DNA of 64,000 bases, taken from the NCBI RefSeq assembly GCF_027359375.1, contig NZ_CP114779.1, positions 62,001 through 126,000 on the forward strand. Reading direction: 5' to 3'. Of the stretch, positions 40,351-50,979 are shown piece after piece. The notes beneath the pieces were generated by a model, which saw nothing but the letters and a program-made list of their open reading frames with translations, searched no databases and was not told the DNA's origin. The position numbers and the translations under genes are program-made. This DNA comes from Prochlorococcus marinus str. MIT 0919. Its GTDB lineage: Bacteria > Cyanobacteriota > Cyanobacteriia > PCC-6307 > Cyanobiaceae. Every line of letters starts with the position of its first letter. Positions within the stretch are counted from its first letter, which is position 1.

Positions 40351-41817
40351 ATGTCTATCGCCGAATGGCGTCAGAAACTTCACCTCGGCGAGGTGTCTTC
40401 TCTGGAGCTAGTAAATGAACAACTCTCTCGAATAAAGAAAGTTGATCAAAAGCTTCATTCTTTTTTGCATGTTGACGAAGAGCGTGCGCAGAAGACTGCC
40501 AAAAAAATTGATGAAGCTCGTAGTTCTGGAAAGAGGTTGCCTCCTTTAGCAGGAGTCCCTATTGCTATCAAAGATAACCTTTGTACAAAAGGAATTACAA
40601 CAACATGCTCCAGCAAAATGCTGGAGCAATTTGTTCCTCCTTATGAATCAACAGTTACAAAAAAACTTTGGGAAGCAGGAGCGGTACTAATTGGGAAAAC
40701 AAATCTTGATGAATTTGCAATGGGAAGTTCTACAGAAACTTCCGCTTTCGGACCAACATTAAATCCATGGGATTCATCTCGTGTCCCAGGAGGTAGTTCT
40801 GGTGGCAGCGCAGCTGCTGTTGCTTCTGGACTTTGTATTGCTGCCTTAGGATCTGATACGGGGGGTTCGATTAGGCAACCAGCATCTTTTTGTGGAGTAG
40901 TGGGATTAAAGCCAACTTATGGACGTGTAAGTCGATGGGGGTTAGTTGCTTTTGCAAGCTCCTTGGATCAAGTTGGTCCATTTACTACTAATGTTTCTGA
41001 TTCTGCTGAGATTTTGCAAGTTATCTCTGGTCATGATCCTTTGGACTCAACTTGCCTGAACGAATCTGTTCCTAATTATTCTGAACTTTTATCAAAACCT
41101 ATTAAAGGATTGCGAATCGGAATAATTAAAGAATGCCTTGAGCAAAAAGGTATTGATCCTGAAATTAAAGAATCAGTTACTAAGGCAGCTACACAACTTC
41201 AATCTTTAGGGGCTGAATTGATAGAGGTCTCTTGCCCACGTTTTAATGATGGGATAGCAACTTATTACGTAATAGCCCCTTCAGAGGCTTCGGCCAATTT
41301 GGCAAGATATGACGGAGTTAAATATGGATATAGAGCAAATAGTGAAGATAATCTAGAAAAAATGACATCTTTGACGAGAGCAAATGGATTTGGTAGTGAG
41401 GTTCAACGGCGTATTTTGATAGGAACTTATGCATTATCTGCAGGGTACTTCGATGCTTATTACAAAAAAGCACAACAAGTGAGAACTCTTATCAGTAATG
41501 ATTTTTCTAACTCTTTCAAAAAAGTAGATATACTTTTGACCCCTACATCTCCAACAACTGCTTTCAAGTCAGGTAGTCATAATGATGACCCTCTAGCAAT
41601 GTATTTATCTGATCTACTGACGATTCCTGCGAATTTAGCTGGTCTTCCTGCGATTTCTTTGCCCTGCGGTTTTGATAGCTCTGGATTGCCTATTGGGCTG
41701 CAATTAATTGGCAATGTCCTTGGGGAACAACGTTTGCTTCAGGTTGCTTATCAATATGAACAAACAGCTGACATCATGAGCAGCTGCCCAGAAGGGGAAT
41801 TAATACCAACAAAATAA
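40351..41817 (+). CDS. gatA: Glutamyl-tRNA(Gln) amidotransferase subunit A
   Basis: 488 aa amidase-signature protein. K74 ([10 protein letters not shown]), the cis-serine in [15 protein letters not shown] (about 146-153) and the nucleophilic serine in [14 protein letters not shown] (about 173) form the Ser-cisSer-Lys triad. It hydrolyses glutamine so that GatCAB can convert Glu-tRNA(Gln) to Gln-tRNA(Gln), the only route in cyanobacteria. gatB and gatC are not adjacent. Confidence 0.96.
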   Translation: MSIAEWRQKLHLGEVSSLELVNEQLSRIKKVDQKLHSFLHVDEERAQKTAKKIDEARSSGKRLPPLAGVPIAIKDNLCTKGITTTCSSKMLEQFVPPYESTVTKKLWEAGAVLIGKTNLDEFAMGSSTETSAFGPTLNPWDSSRVPGGSSGGSAAAVASGLCIAALGSDTGGSIRQPASFCGVVGLKPTYGRVSRWGLVAFASSLDQVGPFTTNVSDSAEILQVISGHDPLDSTCLNESVPNYSELLSKPIKGLRIGIIKECLEQKGIDPEIKESVTKAATQLQSLGAELIEVSCPRFNDGIATYYVIAPSEASANLARYDGVKYGYRANSEDNLEKMTSLTRANGFGSEVQRRILIGTYALSAGYFDAYYKKAQQVRTLISNDFSNSFKKVDILLTPTSPTTAFKSGSHNDDPLAMYLSDLLTIPANLAGLPAISLPCGFDSSGLPIGLQLIGNVLGEQRLLQVAYQYEQTADIMSSCPEGELIPTK

Positions 41818-41880
41818 GATCACCATATATAGTGTTTTCTTTCAGTAAGTACACTTTATATTGCGTCTGGCAATAGAATT

Positions 41881-44800
41881 GTGGCTATGGGATTCGTACC
41901 TTTACATAATCACAGTGATTACAGTCTGCTTGATGGAGCAAGTCAGTTGCCATCTATGGTTGAGAGAGCAAAGGAGCTTGGATTTCCAGCACTTGCGCTA
42001 ACTGATCATGGAGTTATGTATGGGGCAATTGAGCTTTTGAAGTTATGTAAGAAAGCAGGCATCAAGCCTATTATTGGCAATGAAATGTATATTATTAATG
42101 GCTCAATTGAAGACCCTCAGCAAAAAAAAGAGAAAAGATATCACCTAGTTGTTCTTGCAAAGAATGATGTTGGTTATAAGAATTTAGTTAAATTAACAAC
42201 TATAAGTCATTTAAAAGGGATGAGAGGTCGAGGGATTTTCTCAAGAGCATGCATTGATAAGGGTCTATTAAAAACTTATTCAGAAGGTTTAATAGTTTCA
42301 ACAGCATGTCTTGGTGGAGAAATACCTCAAGCTATTTTGCGAGGTAGATACGATACTGCAGTCGATGTTGCTAAATGGTATAAAGATGTTTTTGATGATG
42401 ACTTTTATTTAGAAATTCAAGATCATGGCTCAGTAGAAGATCGGATAGTAAATGTAGGTATTTGTCGCATAGCAAAAGAGCTTGATATTAAATTAGTAGC
42501 TACTAATGATGCACATTACCTCACCAAAGATGATGTAGAAGCTCATGACGCATTGTTATGTGTTCTTACCGGAAAACTGATTAGTGATGAAAAGCGGTTG
42601 AGATATACCGGGACAGAATATTTAAAATCAGAAGAAGAGATGAATAAACTCTTTTTAGATCATTTAGACCCAAAACTAATACATGAAGCAATAAATAATA
42701 CAGAGAAAGTTGCTTGTAAGGTCGAAGAATATAATGTATTAGGGACTTATAAAATGCCACAGTTCCCTGTGCCAGAGGAAACTAGTTCGATTGATTATTT
42801 GAAAAAAGTTTCATTAGATGGCTTAAAAGAAAGACTTGATATAAGTAAAGTAGATTTAATAGATAAAGAATATTTAAATAGATTAAATTCAGAGATAAAG
42901 ATTATAGATCAGATGGGTTTTCCAACTTATTTTTTGGTTGTATGGGATTATATTCGTTTTGCCAGAAATAATGGAATACCTGTAGGCCCTGGAAGAGGAT
43001 CTGCTGCAGGTTCTTTAGTCGCTTACTCTTTGGGTATTACTAATATCGACCCAGTAAGTAATGGACTTTTGTTTGAAAGATTTCTAAATCCTGAAAGAAA
43101 ATCTATGCCTGATATAGATACTGACTTTTGTATTGAAAGAAGGGGTGAAGTAATTGATTATGTGACTAGGCGTTATGGAGAGGATAAGGTAGCTCAAATT
43201 ATAACTTTTAATAGGATGACCTCTAAGGCTGTACTTAAAGATGTCGCCAGAGTTATGGATATACCTTATGGAGATGCTGATAGGTTGGCAAAGTTAATAC
43301 CTGTGGTAAGAGGTAAGCCAGCAAAGCTTTCTGAAATGATAGGGAAGGATACACCTAATACTGATTTCAGAGATAAATATCAAAAAGATCCTTTAATTAA
43401 AAAATGGTTAGATATGGCTATCAGGATTGAGGGTACAAATAAAACATTTGGGGTTCATGCTGCAGGTGTTGTAATTGCCTCTGACCCTTTGGACAGTTTA
43501 GTCCCTCTTCAGAGAAATAATGATGGTCAAATAATTACCCAATATTTCATGGAAGACATTGAATCTTTAGGCTTACTTAAGATGGATTTTCTTGGCCTTA
43601 AAAACTTAACGATGATAGAAAAAGCTGTAGGTCTCGTGGAAGATTCTGTTGGTGAAAAAATTCATATAAATAATTTAAGCATGGATGATGATAAAACTTT
43701 TGAACTTTTATCTAGGGGTGATTTGGAGGGTGTTTTTCAGCTTGAATCAAGTGGAATGCGCCAAATAGTAAAAGACTTAAGACCATCTTCTTTAGAAGAT
43801 ATATCTTCAATACTTGCCCTTTATAGGCCAGGCCCTTTGGATGCAGGGCTTATTCCTAAATTTATCAATCGAAAACATGGGAAGGAAAAAGTTGATTTCC
43901 CTCATTCTTCATTAGCTCCAATCCTCAGCGAGACTTACGGGATAATGCTTTATCAAGAGCAAATAATGAAAATTGCTCAAGACCTTGCTGGATATTCATT
44001 AGGTCAAGCAGATCTTTTAAGAAGAGCAATGGGTAAAAAAAAGGTTGAGGAAATGCAAAAACATAGATCATTTTTCTTGGAAGGTTCTAAGAAAAATGGA
44101 ATTGATTCCAAAATCGCTAATGATTTATTTGATCAAATGGTTCTTTTTGCTGAGTATTGCTTTAACAAAAGTCACTCAACTGCATATGGAGCTGTTACTT
44201 ATCAAACTGCATACTTGAAGGCGCATTACCCAGTTGCTTACATGGCAGCTCTATTAACTGTTAATTCAGGTTCGAGCGATAAAGTTCAGCGCTATATCTC
44301 TAATTGCAATTCAATGGGAATTGAGATAATGCCTCCAGATGTGAATTCTTCAGGAATTGATTTTACTCCTAAAGAAAACACTATTCTTTTTGGCCTTTCA
44401 GCGGTTAGGAATCTCGGTGATGGAGTAATTCGTAAATTGATCAAGTCTCGGGAAGAAGATGGACCATTTGATTCGTTGGCAGATATATGTGATCGAATCC
44501 CTTCTAATACTTTGAACAGACGGGGGTTGGAGGCATTGATACATTCTGGTGCACTTGACTCATTTGATGAGGAGTCAAATAGAGCCCAGCTAATGGCTAA
44601 CCTCGATTTGACGATCGATTGGGCTGCATCTCGAGCTCGTGACCGTATTAGTGGGCAAGGGAATTTATTTAATATGAGTTCTAATGCTTCTCAAGATTCA
44701 ACTGCTGAGATGATTTACTCTCCTCCTCAAGCTCCTTCTGTTGATGATTACTCTCCAATAGAAAAATTGAGATTAGAGAAAGAATTGATAGGCTTTTACC

Positions 44801-45402
44801 TTTCTGATCATCCCTTGAAGCAGCTTTCTTCCCCAGCAAAGTTGATAGCACCAATAAGTCTAGGAGCATTGGACGAACAAATTGATAAATCAAAGGTGAG
44901 TGTTATTGCAATGATTAATGAGATAAGGGTCGTTACCACCAGGAAAGGTGACAGGATGGCCATACTGCAAATTGAAGATTTGACCGGTTCTTGCGAGGCT
45001 GTGGTTTTCCCGAAAAGTTATCAAAGGCTTTTAGATCACTTGGTTTCTGAAGCAAGATTGTTGGTTTGGGCTTCCGTAGATCGAAGAGATGAAAATGTCC
45101 AGCTTATAGTTGATGATTGTCGTTCAATAGATGAAATGAAATTTGTTTTGGTAGATTTATTGCCTGAACATATAGCCGATATTAGCTATCAATATCGACT
45201 TAGAGAATGTCTATATAGCCATCGTCCTTCAAAAGATGAGTTAGGAGTAAGAGTACCAGTTGTTGCAGTTATTAGAGATGGAGACCATCCTAAATATGTA
45301 CGTCTAGGACATCAGTTTTGTGTTAAAGATGCTGATGCAGCTGTTGAATCTTTGCAACGCATTTCCTTTCAGGCAAGCTGTAGCGCGAGCCTAGTTAAAT
45401 AG
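41881..45402 (+). CDS. dnaE: DNA polymerase III alpha subunit
   Basis: 1173 aa from GTG ([20 protein letters not shown]), the usual DnaE length. PHP domain at the N-terminus, palm aspartates in PDIDTDF (about 410-416), [18 protein letters not shown], and the C-terminal OB-fold/tau-binding part ([20 protein letters not shown]). Replicative polymerase. It is not the split-intein DnaE form of many freshwater cyanobacteria: the gene is continuous here. It ends 1 base from the convergent PAM68-like gene. Confidence 0.97.
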   Translation: MAMGFVPLHNHSDYSLLDGASQLPSMVERAKELGFPALALTDHGVMYGAIELLKLCKKAGIKPIIGNEMYIINGSIEDPQQKKEKRYHLVVLAKNDVGYKNLVKLTTISHLKGMRGRGIFSRACIDKGLLKTYSEGLIVSTACLGGEIPQAILRGRYDTAVDVAKWYKDVFDDDFYLEIQDHGSVEDRIVNVGICRIAKELDIKLVATNDAHYLTKDDVEAHDALLCVLTGKLISDEKRLRYTGTEYLKSEEEMNKLFLDHLDPKLIHEAINNTEKVACKVEEYNVLGTYKMPQFPVPEETSSIDYLKKVSLDGLKERLDISKVDLIDKEYLNRLNSEIKIIDQMGFPTYFLVVWDYIRFARNNGIPVGPGRGSAAGSLVAYSLGITNIDPVSNGLLFERFLNPERKSMPDIDTDFCIERRGEVIDYVTRRYGEDKVAQIITFNRMTSKAVLKDVARVMDIPYGDADRLAKLIPVVRGKPAKLSEMIGKDTPNTDFRDKYQKDPLIKKWLDMAIRIEGTNKTFGVHAAGVVIASDPLDSLVPLQRNNDGQIITQYFMEDIESLGLLKMDFLGLKNLTMIEKAVGLVEDSVGEKIHINNLSMDDDKTFELLSRGDLEGVFQLESSGMRQIVKDLRPSSLEDISSILALYRPGPLDAGLIPKFINRKHGKEKVDFPHSSLAPILSETYGIMLYQEQIMKIAQDLAGYSLGQADLLRRAMGKKKVEEMQKHRSFFLEGSKKNGIDSKIANDLFDQMVLFAEYCFNKSHSTAYGAVTYQTAYLKAHYPVAYMAALLTVNSGSSDKVQRYISNCNSMGIEIMPPDVNSSGIDFTPKENTILFGLSAVRNLGDGVIRKLIKSREEDGPFDSLADICDRIPSNTLNRRGLEALIHSGALDSFDEESNRAQLMANLDLTIDWAASRARDRISGQGNLFNMSSNASQDSTAEMIYSPPQAPSVDDYSPIEKLRLEKELIGFYLSDHPLKQLSSPAKLIAPISLGALDEQIDKSKVSVIAMINEIRVVTTRKGDRMAILQIEDLTGSCEAVVFPKSYQRLLDHLVSEARLLVWASVDRRDENVQLIVDDCRSIDEMKFVLVDLLPEHIADISYQYRLRECLYSHRPSKDELGVRVPVVAVIRDGDHPKYVRLGHQFCVKDADAAVESLQRISFQASCSASLVK

Positions 45403-45831
45403 TTAGCTTTGATTTTTTGGACTTACAGCTCTAAAAGCTGTTCGCATTCTTCCAATATTCGGACGTATATTCTCTAATCCTAAAAGGCTTCCTGGAGACT
45501 CCTCCCAACTTGCAGAAAGTATGCCATAGCTCAAGCCTAAAAGGCCAACAAAAAAGCATAGGGCTGAACTGGTCAGAGTAATAGCTGGTGGGACATCTGC
45601 AATTCCTTTAACAATAAGAAGATAACTTCCTATGAATACACCCATCCCAGATAAAGTTGGCAAGCCCGTTGTAAATGCAATCCTTCTAGCCATCCTATTT
45701 GCAACTACTTTCGGTATAAATGAATCTCGCTTCTTTTTAGAGCCAAGGTTTTTAGATCTAATTTGCGTTTTGTTTTCAAAAGTAATCTGCTTTTGAGGCC
45801 CTTTCTCTGATGCTTTAAAATTGTTAGTCAT
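45403..45831 (-). CDS. PAM68-like photosystem II assembly factor (DUF3464)
   Basis: 142 aa. Basic N-terminal part, then PKVVANRMARRIAFTTGLPT and two membrane helices (about 63-83 and 88-110) followed by SYGILSASWEESPGSLLG, the PAM68/DUF3464 pattern. In Synechocystis and plants this protein helps assemble PSII (CP47). Located just downstream of rpsO in the same direction. Confidence 0.85.
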   Translation of the reverse strand: MTNNFKASEKGPQKQITFENKTQIRSKNLGSKKKRDSFIPKVVANRMARRIAFTTGLPTLSGMGVFIGSYLLIVKGIADVPPAITLTSSALCFFVGLLGLSYGILSASWEESPGSLLGLENIRPNIGRMRTAFRAVSPKNQS

Positions 45832-45856
45832 TTAATTAAGCCTTAAAACTTAAAAA

Positions 45857-46126
45857 TTAACCTCTAATTTTTAATTTTGTTATTAGATCATTATAGCGCT
45901 TATCACTTTTCCCTCGAACATAGTTAAGTAATCTCTTCCTTTGCCCAATCATTTTTAAAAGTCCTTGCCTAGAAGAGAAGTCATGAATATTTTTTTGAAG
46001 ATGATTGCTTAGTTTCGAAATCCTCTCGCTTAGCATTGCGACTTGAACTTCTGCAGAACCAGTATCGGTTCCATGGGTTTGATGCTTGTTGATTAGTTCC
46101 TGCTTCTCTTTAGTATTTAGCGTCAT
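45857..46126 (-). CDS. rpsO: 30S ribosomal protein S15
   Basis: 89 aa, standard length. [40 protein letters not shown] and [11 protein letters not shown] are the conserved 16S-rRNA-binding helices. 25 bases before the PAM68-like gene and 66 bases after ruvA. Confidence 0.97.
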   Translation of the reverse strand: MTLNTKEKQELINKHQTHGTDTGSAEVQVAMLSERISKLSNHLQKNIHDFSSRQGLLKMIGQRKRLLNYVRGKSDKRYNDLITKLKIRG

Positions 46127-46192
46127 TGTTGAATTGCTTTTAAACTGTAGGAATGTTTGAAGAGTCCTTAATCTAACTCCTAATGTCGCTTT

Positions 46193-46861
46193 CTATCCAG
46201 TTTGTTGGTTTAGTTTTGTGAGAGTTTTTTTAAAAAGGCTATCAAAATCAAGCTTTTGAGTACTGACAGCATTATTGCCTTTGGGGTATGTCTCTGTGCA
46301 ATGTTCTATGGAAACTGCTTTTAAAGCATCTAAAATTTCAGGATCAGAAAATCCGAGGTTCTCAAGAGTACTTTTCACCTCATTTGATAAATCTTTGGGA
46401 AGTTCATTGATTGAGAGGGGTGGAGTTGGAAAATTTGCTTTTAATTCGAAGTCAGATAGCTTACTTTCTAGCTCTAAAACCAGTCTTTGGGCTGTTCGAT
46501 TGCCTATCCCCGAAGATCGAGTTAGCTTTTTAATATCTTGACTGATAATGGTATGTAATAGTTGTTCGAAGTCATTATCTTCTAGAAGTACCATCCCCGT
46601 CTGAGGCCCTACTCCATTAACGCTTATTAATTTTCTAAATAAGTCTCTCTCTTGTTGTTGGTTAAATCCAAACAAGTTCGAACCATCTTCTTTCACAATT
46701 TCATGAATCCAAAGAGTTATTTCTTTGCAACTCTTTATCGTTAGAAGACCCCTTTTAGTAAGTTGGACTTCATAGCCAACTCCATTGCAAGCTAATACCA
46801 GCCCAGATCGTGTCCCATAGTGCCAGTTTTGTATTACGTCACCTTTAAGCCAGCTGATCAT
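46193..46861 (-). CDS. ruvA: Holliday junction DNA helicase subunit RuvA
   Basis: 222 aa. N-terminal OB domain (MISWLKGDVIQNWHYGTRSG), helix-hairpin-helix motifs LISVNGVGPQTGMVLL and RSSGIGNRTAQRLVLELESK, and the flexible linker to a C-terminal RuvB-binding domain (LENLGFSDPEILDALKAV). Tetramer that binds four-way junctions; ruvB is elsewhere. Confidence 0.95.
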   Translation of the reverse strand: MISWLKGDVIQNWHYGTRSGLVLACNGVGYEVQLTKRGLLTIKSCKEITLWIHEIVKEDGSNLFGFNQQQERDLFRKLISVNGVGPQTGMVLLEDNDFEQLLHTIISQDIKKLTRSSGIGNRTAQRLVLELESKLSDFELKANFPTPPLSINELPKDLSNEVKSTLENLGFSDPEILDALKAVSIEHCTETYPKGNNAVSTQKLDFDSLFKKTLTKLNQQTG

Positions 46862-46892
46862 TAGATAAATAGATTTTATTAATTAGCTAGTG

Positions 46893-47285
46893 TTAGCCTC
46901 CATCCATTTGGCAACCAATCATTGCGCCTGCCGCTCCCCCAGCCGGAACAGCCCACCATCTATCTTTACCTCTAGTGCCTGACATTGTTAACCCTGCACC
47001 AAGCAAGCCACCAATAAGAGAACCCTGACTGCAGTCATTATTGTCTACGTTTGACGGAACTGCCTCCCTAACAGTCTTATTAGCCCCTCTTGAGCTGCAA
47101 GGCACTTCAACAGTTTCGGTCCAGCTTTCAACATAGCCAGGAGATTCTGCAGTCCCAGGGAAATATTCCTCCCTATATTCTTCTTTTGTACAAGTCCTTG
47201 ATCTTGCATATCCTCTTTGGGATTCATTGGCAAGAACTGGTGAGAAGAGCCCTAAGGAAAAAATAAAAGCAAATAAAATCTTCAT
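46893..47285 (-). CDS. Secreted glycine-zipper protein
   Basis: 130 aa. Signal peptide (MKILFAFIFSLGLFSPVLAN), a mature part with four or five cysteines (RTCTKEEYREEYFPG, VEVPCSSRG, NNDCSQG, IGCQMDGG) and C-terminal glycine zippers GSLIGGLLGAGLTMSG and AGGAAGAMIG resembling the 17-kDa outer-membrane antigen family. Probably periplasmic or outer-membrane associated; function unknown. 14 bases after the EamA gene. Confidence 0.75.
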   Translation of the reverse strand: MKILFAFIFSLGLFSPVLANESQRGYARSRTCTKEEYREEYFPGTAESPGYVESWTETVEVPCSSRGANKTVREAVPSNVDNNDCSQGSLIGGLLGAGLTMSGTRGKDRWWAVPAGGAAGAMIGCQMDGG

Positions 47286-47299
47286 ATCTTTTTAGGGGA

Positions 47300-48211
47300 T
47301 TATTTTGATCCTATTACTAAATCTAGATCTGCTCTAGCAGATACGCTAATTAATGTTGCTCCAAATACACATATTGCTCCAGATAAAAGGTATCTGTTTA
47401 AGGGCTCTGCAAAAATTAGTACTCCCCAGATGGCGGCAAATATCACTTGTGTGTAATTGATCGAGCTAGCATGTGCTGCCGGAAGCAGACGTAATCCATC
47501 AGTGATACATTGTTGCCCAATTTGAGTAAAAAGACCTATGCCGAGAAGCCATATCCATTCTCCCTCGGTTGGTAAAACACCTTCTGCTAATAAAATTGGT
47601 AGGCAAATTGGTGCCGAAATAAGTGGGAAATAATGAACGATAACTAAAGGATGTTCCCTCTCGGATAACTTCCTAACGCATACATAAGCGAAAGCAGTCA
47701 GTATTGCGCCGATTAAAGCAATTCCAAGTGCGAAAATAGGCATCCCTAAATTTAGTGAGTTATTTTTAAGAGGTTGTGCGACAAGGGTTATCCCTATCCA
47801 TCCAAGTATTAGTGCAATAAGGATTCTTTTTCTTATAGATTCTTTTAGAAAAATCTTTGCAGCAATTGCTGTAAAAGTTGGATAACTGTATTGAATTACT
47901 GTTGCTGTAGCAATAGGTAAGGAAAATAGGGCTTTGAAAATGCAAAACAACGCTCCTGTTCCTGCTAAACCTCTTATAAGTAATAACTTTTTATTTGAAC
48001 CCCAAGGATTAACTCCTTGCTTCTTCAGTAGAAACCTTGTAATAGCAAGGCTTATAACAGACCTTATGAAGATTAGCTCTGCGACTGGTAGTCTTCCTCC
48101 AATCTTTTTTACGCATACAGTCATCAGACTAAATGCCAATGCACTAATGATTAATGATTGAAATGCCTGAACTTCTTGATTCTGATGGTTACCCCATAAT
48201 GGCAAGAGCAT
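47300..48211 (-). CDS. EamA/DMT-family permease
   Basis: 303 aa with ten hydrophobic segments in two EamA repeats. PVAELIFIRSVISLAITRFL and the second-half QCITDGLRLLPAAHASSINY plus LIFAEPLNRYLLSGA show the P-x-x-x-x-x-R and E-P motifs. Exporter or importer of amino acids or other metabolites; substrate unknown. Divergent from dnaG across 117 bp. Confidence 0.88.
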   Translation of the reverse strand: MLLPLWGNHQNQEVQAFQSLIISALAFSLMTVCVKKIGGRLPVAELIFIRSVISLAITRFLLKKQGVNPWGSNKKLLLIRGLAGTGALFCIFKALFSLPIATATVIQYSYPTFTAIAAKIFLKESIRKRILIALILGWIGITLVAQPLKNNSLNLGMPIFALGIALIGAILTAFAYVCVRKLSEREHPLVIVHYFPLISAPICLPILLAEGVLPTEGEWIWLLGIGLFTQIGQQCITDGLRLLPAAHASSINYTQVIFAAIWGVLIFAEPLNRYLLSGAICVFGATLISVSARADLDLVIGSK

Positions 48212-48328
48212 ATTTTGCTTTGATTTGGAATTGAAAAATCGAGAATGGAAAGATCACATGGTTCACTTTTCTTTAGAACTTAGAACTAATTAGTAGACCA
48301 AAACCTGTATGACCTTCAAAATAATCTA

Positions 48329-50386
48329 ATGGTAAACCCTCGTATTCATCCACATACAATTGAAGCTGTAAAAGATAGAGCAGACATCGTTGATGTTGTA
48401 GGGGAACATATTGTTTTAAAGAAAAAAGGAAAGGAATATATCGGAATCTGTCCATTTCACGATGACAGTAAACCTTCTATGACTGTTTCTCCAGCAAAGC
48501 AATTTTATTATTGCTTTTCTTGTGGGGCAGGCGGAAATGCCATCAAGTTCTTGATGGAGTTGCAAAGAGAGAGTTTTGTAGATGTTGTTTTAGGCCTGGC
48601 TAGAAAATACCAACTACCTGTAGAAACTTTAGAAGGCCCTCAGCAAGAACGTCTTCGTCAAAAGCTATCTCGTAGGGATAATCTTTATAAAATTCTTGAT
48701 CTGGCCAAAGGGTGGTTCCAATCTCAGTTGTTCTCTAATGAAGGTAAGCAGGCTCTTGATTATTTAGTTAAAAAGCGAAAGTTCAATCAGAGTACAATTG
48801 GTGAATTTGAATTGGGCTTTGCTCCTAACTCTTGGGATGGCCTTTTAAAGCATCTTTCGCATGTAGAAAGTATTTCTCAAAATCTATTGGAAGAGGCTGG
48901 TTTGCTTATTGCGCGCAAGTCTGGAGAAGGCTTTTATGATCGATTTCGGAATCGTCTTATGATTCCTATTAAGGATCGGCAAGGTAGGGTTATTGGCTTT
49001 GGAGGGAGAACACTTGATGGCTCAGATCCAAAATATTTAAATTCTCCTGAGACTGAACTCTTTGAGAAAGGTAGCCACCTTTTTGCTTTAGATAAGGCGG
49101 TCAACTCAATCAGAAAAATCGATAAAGCTGTTGTTGTAGAAGGATATTTTGATGCAATAGCTCTCCACGCTGCCGGAATTGCTAATTCAGTTGCTTCACT
49201 AGGAACTGCTCTTAGCAATAAGCAAATCACGCAGTTATGTCGTTGTAGTGATAGTAAGAGGATAATTCTTAACTTTGACTCTGATGGAGCAGGAGTTCGT
49301 GCTGCTAATCGAGCAATAGGAGAGGTTGAGCATTTGGCAATGCAGGGGCAATTAGAACTTCGAGTTTTACATTTGCCTTCAGGTAAGGACCCTGATGAGT
49401 ACCTTCAAGAACATTCCCCCGCTGATTACAAAGCTCTTTTAGAGAAGTCTCCACTTTGGATTGATTGGCAAATTGATCAGGTTTTTATAGGCAATGATCT
49501 CTCTAAGGCTGATCAATTTCAACGCGTAGTGAGTGGCTTGGTTCAACTATTAGGTAAATTGCCTCAGTCAGCTGTACGTACACATTATCTCCAAAAAGTA
49601 GCTGAGCGATTAAGCGGGGGACAAGCTCGTATTGCCTTGCAGTTGGAAGATGACCTTCGCAGGCAGGTCAAGGGACAACGTTGGCACGGTCAATCTTCGC
49701 GACTCGATAAACCTGGTGATGCAAGCCTCAGGGAACGTAATGAAGCTGAAATTATACAGCTTTATCTCCATTGCCCTATTCATAGATCTACTATTCGTCG
49801 AGAATTAAGGCAAAGAGAATTAGAGGATTTTGCCCTTCAACATCATCGCTTGCTGTGGTCAACCATTAGTGAACTTGAAGAGAACAATATAGGAGCTTCA
49901 CTTTTGGAGTCTATTTGTAGAGGTGACTCTCTAGGAGAGGAGCTTTCTCAGATAGAACTTCCTAGACTTCTGTTAGATCAATTTGCTTTTGAAAATAATA
50001 GTATTCTTTCTTCTAGGCTTATGCCCTTACTAGAACTTGGAGAACTGCAAAAGGCCGCAATATCTAAGCCTATCTTGCAACTTCGTGGGATTCTCGCAGT
50101 TTTGGAACGGCAAAAGTCTCTTAGACGTTGCCGTCACCTGATAGAAGCTTGGAGTGGTCAGCGGCTTGAAACCCTTGAGACGTGTATAGCTTCATTGCTT
50201 GAGCAAGAAAAAAATAATCCTAATGAGTCATGTGAGATGGAATTACGTATTGATAAAATGTTTGACGAGTTAAATATTGATGCTATTAATTTTCAGAAAC
50301 TTTATTACAGTGAACGCAAGCACCTTGTTTATTTAGATAAGCAACGGTGTGCAATTTCTAATGATCAAGAGACGCGTTTAGCATGA
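48329..50386 (+). CDS. dnaG: DNA primase
   Basis: 685 aa. CHC2 zinc finger (ICPFHDDSKPSMTVSPAKQ, then CFSCGAGGNA), catalytic TOPRIM core with VVVEGYFDAIALHAAGI (about 267) and IILNFDSDGAGVRAA, and a C-terminal DnaB-interacting region (from about 430). Synthesises RNA primers. Normal length for cyanobacteria. Convergent with the HExxH gene downstream. Confidence 0.96.
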   Translation: MVNPRIHPHTIEAVKDRADIVDVVGEHIVLKKKGKEYIGICPFHDDSKPSMTVSPAKQFYYCFSCGAGGNAIKFLMELQRESFVDVVLGLARKYQLPVETLEGPQQERLRQKLSRRDNLYKILDLAKGWFQSQLFSNEGKQALDYLVKKRKFNQSTIGEFELGFAPNSWDGLLKHLSHVESISQNLLEEAGLLIARKSGEGFYDRFRNRLMIPIKDRQGRVIGFGGRTLDGSDPKYLNSPETELFEKGSHLFALDKAVNSIRKIDKAVVVEGYFDAIALHAAGIANSVASLGTALSNKQITQLCRCSDSKRIILNFDSDGAGVRAANRAIGEVEHLAMQGQLELRVLHLPSGKDPDEYLQEHSPADYKALLEKSPLWIDWQIDQVFIGNDLSKADQFQRVVSGLVQLLGKLPQSAVRTHYLQKVAERLSGGQARIALQLEDDLRRQVKGQRWHGQSSRLDKPGDASLRERNEAEIIQLYLHCPIHRSTIRRELRQRELEDFALQHHRLLWSTISELEENNIGASLLESICRGDSLGEELSQIELPRLLLDQFAFENNSILSSRLMPLLELGELQKAAISKPILQLRGILAVLERQKSLRRCRHLIEAWSGQRLETLETCIASLLEQEKNNPNESCEMELRIDKMFDELNIDAINFQKLYYSERKHLVYLDKQRCAISNDQETRLA

Positions 50387-50418
50387 ATTTGATGCTTAGT
50401 ATAGGGAAACTTTCTTTA

Positions 50419-50883
50419 TTAGAAACAGTATTTTTTTAAGACATTTATAACACTTCTAGGTTGATCTTCTATTAAATATGCTTCGTATTCTTTCTCTTTT
50501 TCTCCTGTTAGTTTTACTGAGCCACGATAGGCTTCAATTTTTTGTTGACTAATTTTTGCATTACTTTTAAGTCCTAGGTTTAGCGGTTCTCCTTTATTAC
50601 ACTCCTGAGCTATATGGACTGACTCATGCCTTAAGGCCCTTCTTATCATTAAGCCTGTTTTGAAATTGTCGTTATTAGGCATATTTCTTGAAAACTGATA
50701 ACCACCATATTTCATTGCATTTTTTGTACATATGACAATCTTTCGCTGCCTTTTCTTTAAGAATCCAAAAAATTTATCTCCCAATAGACACAGAGGGCTA
50801 TTTTCTTCTACTGAATAGTTTGCTTTATAGATTAGTTCTAGAATTTCTTTCTCATGGTGATTTAAGAATACAAGGAATTCCAT
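50419..50883 (-). CDS. Putative HExxH metallopeptidase-like protein
   Basis: 154 aa from ATG 50883 (MEFLVFLNHHEKEILELIYK); ATG 50928 is possible. The centre carries RRALRHESVHIAQECNKGEP: H-E-S-V-H is a zinc-metallopeptidase-type motif on a predicted helix. A following EAYRGSVKLTGEKEKEYEAY could supply the third ligand. No signal peptide, so it would act in the cytoplasm. No known family matched by eye. Downstream of umuC in the same direction. Confidence 0.65.
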   Translation of the reverse strand: MEFLVFLNHHEKEILELIYKANYSVEENSPLCLLGDKFFGFLKKRQRKIVICTKNAMKYGGYQFSRNMPNNDNFKTGLMIRRALRHESVHIAQECNKGEPLNLGLKSNAKISQQKIEAYRGSVKLTGEKEKEYEAYLIEDQPRSVINVLKKYCF

Positions 50884-50979
50884 TTGATATACCCTGCCTC
50901 TAAGTTTTAAGAGGTTTTCAAAGAACAAATAATATTATAATCGGTCCTCTTTTTTAACCAACTACGCTTTTGCCTGGAT

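Noticed and set aside
41881-45402. Split intein in dnaE
   Set aside because: The DnaE frame is continuous at normal length with no intein insertion or truncation.
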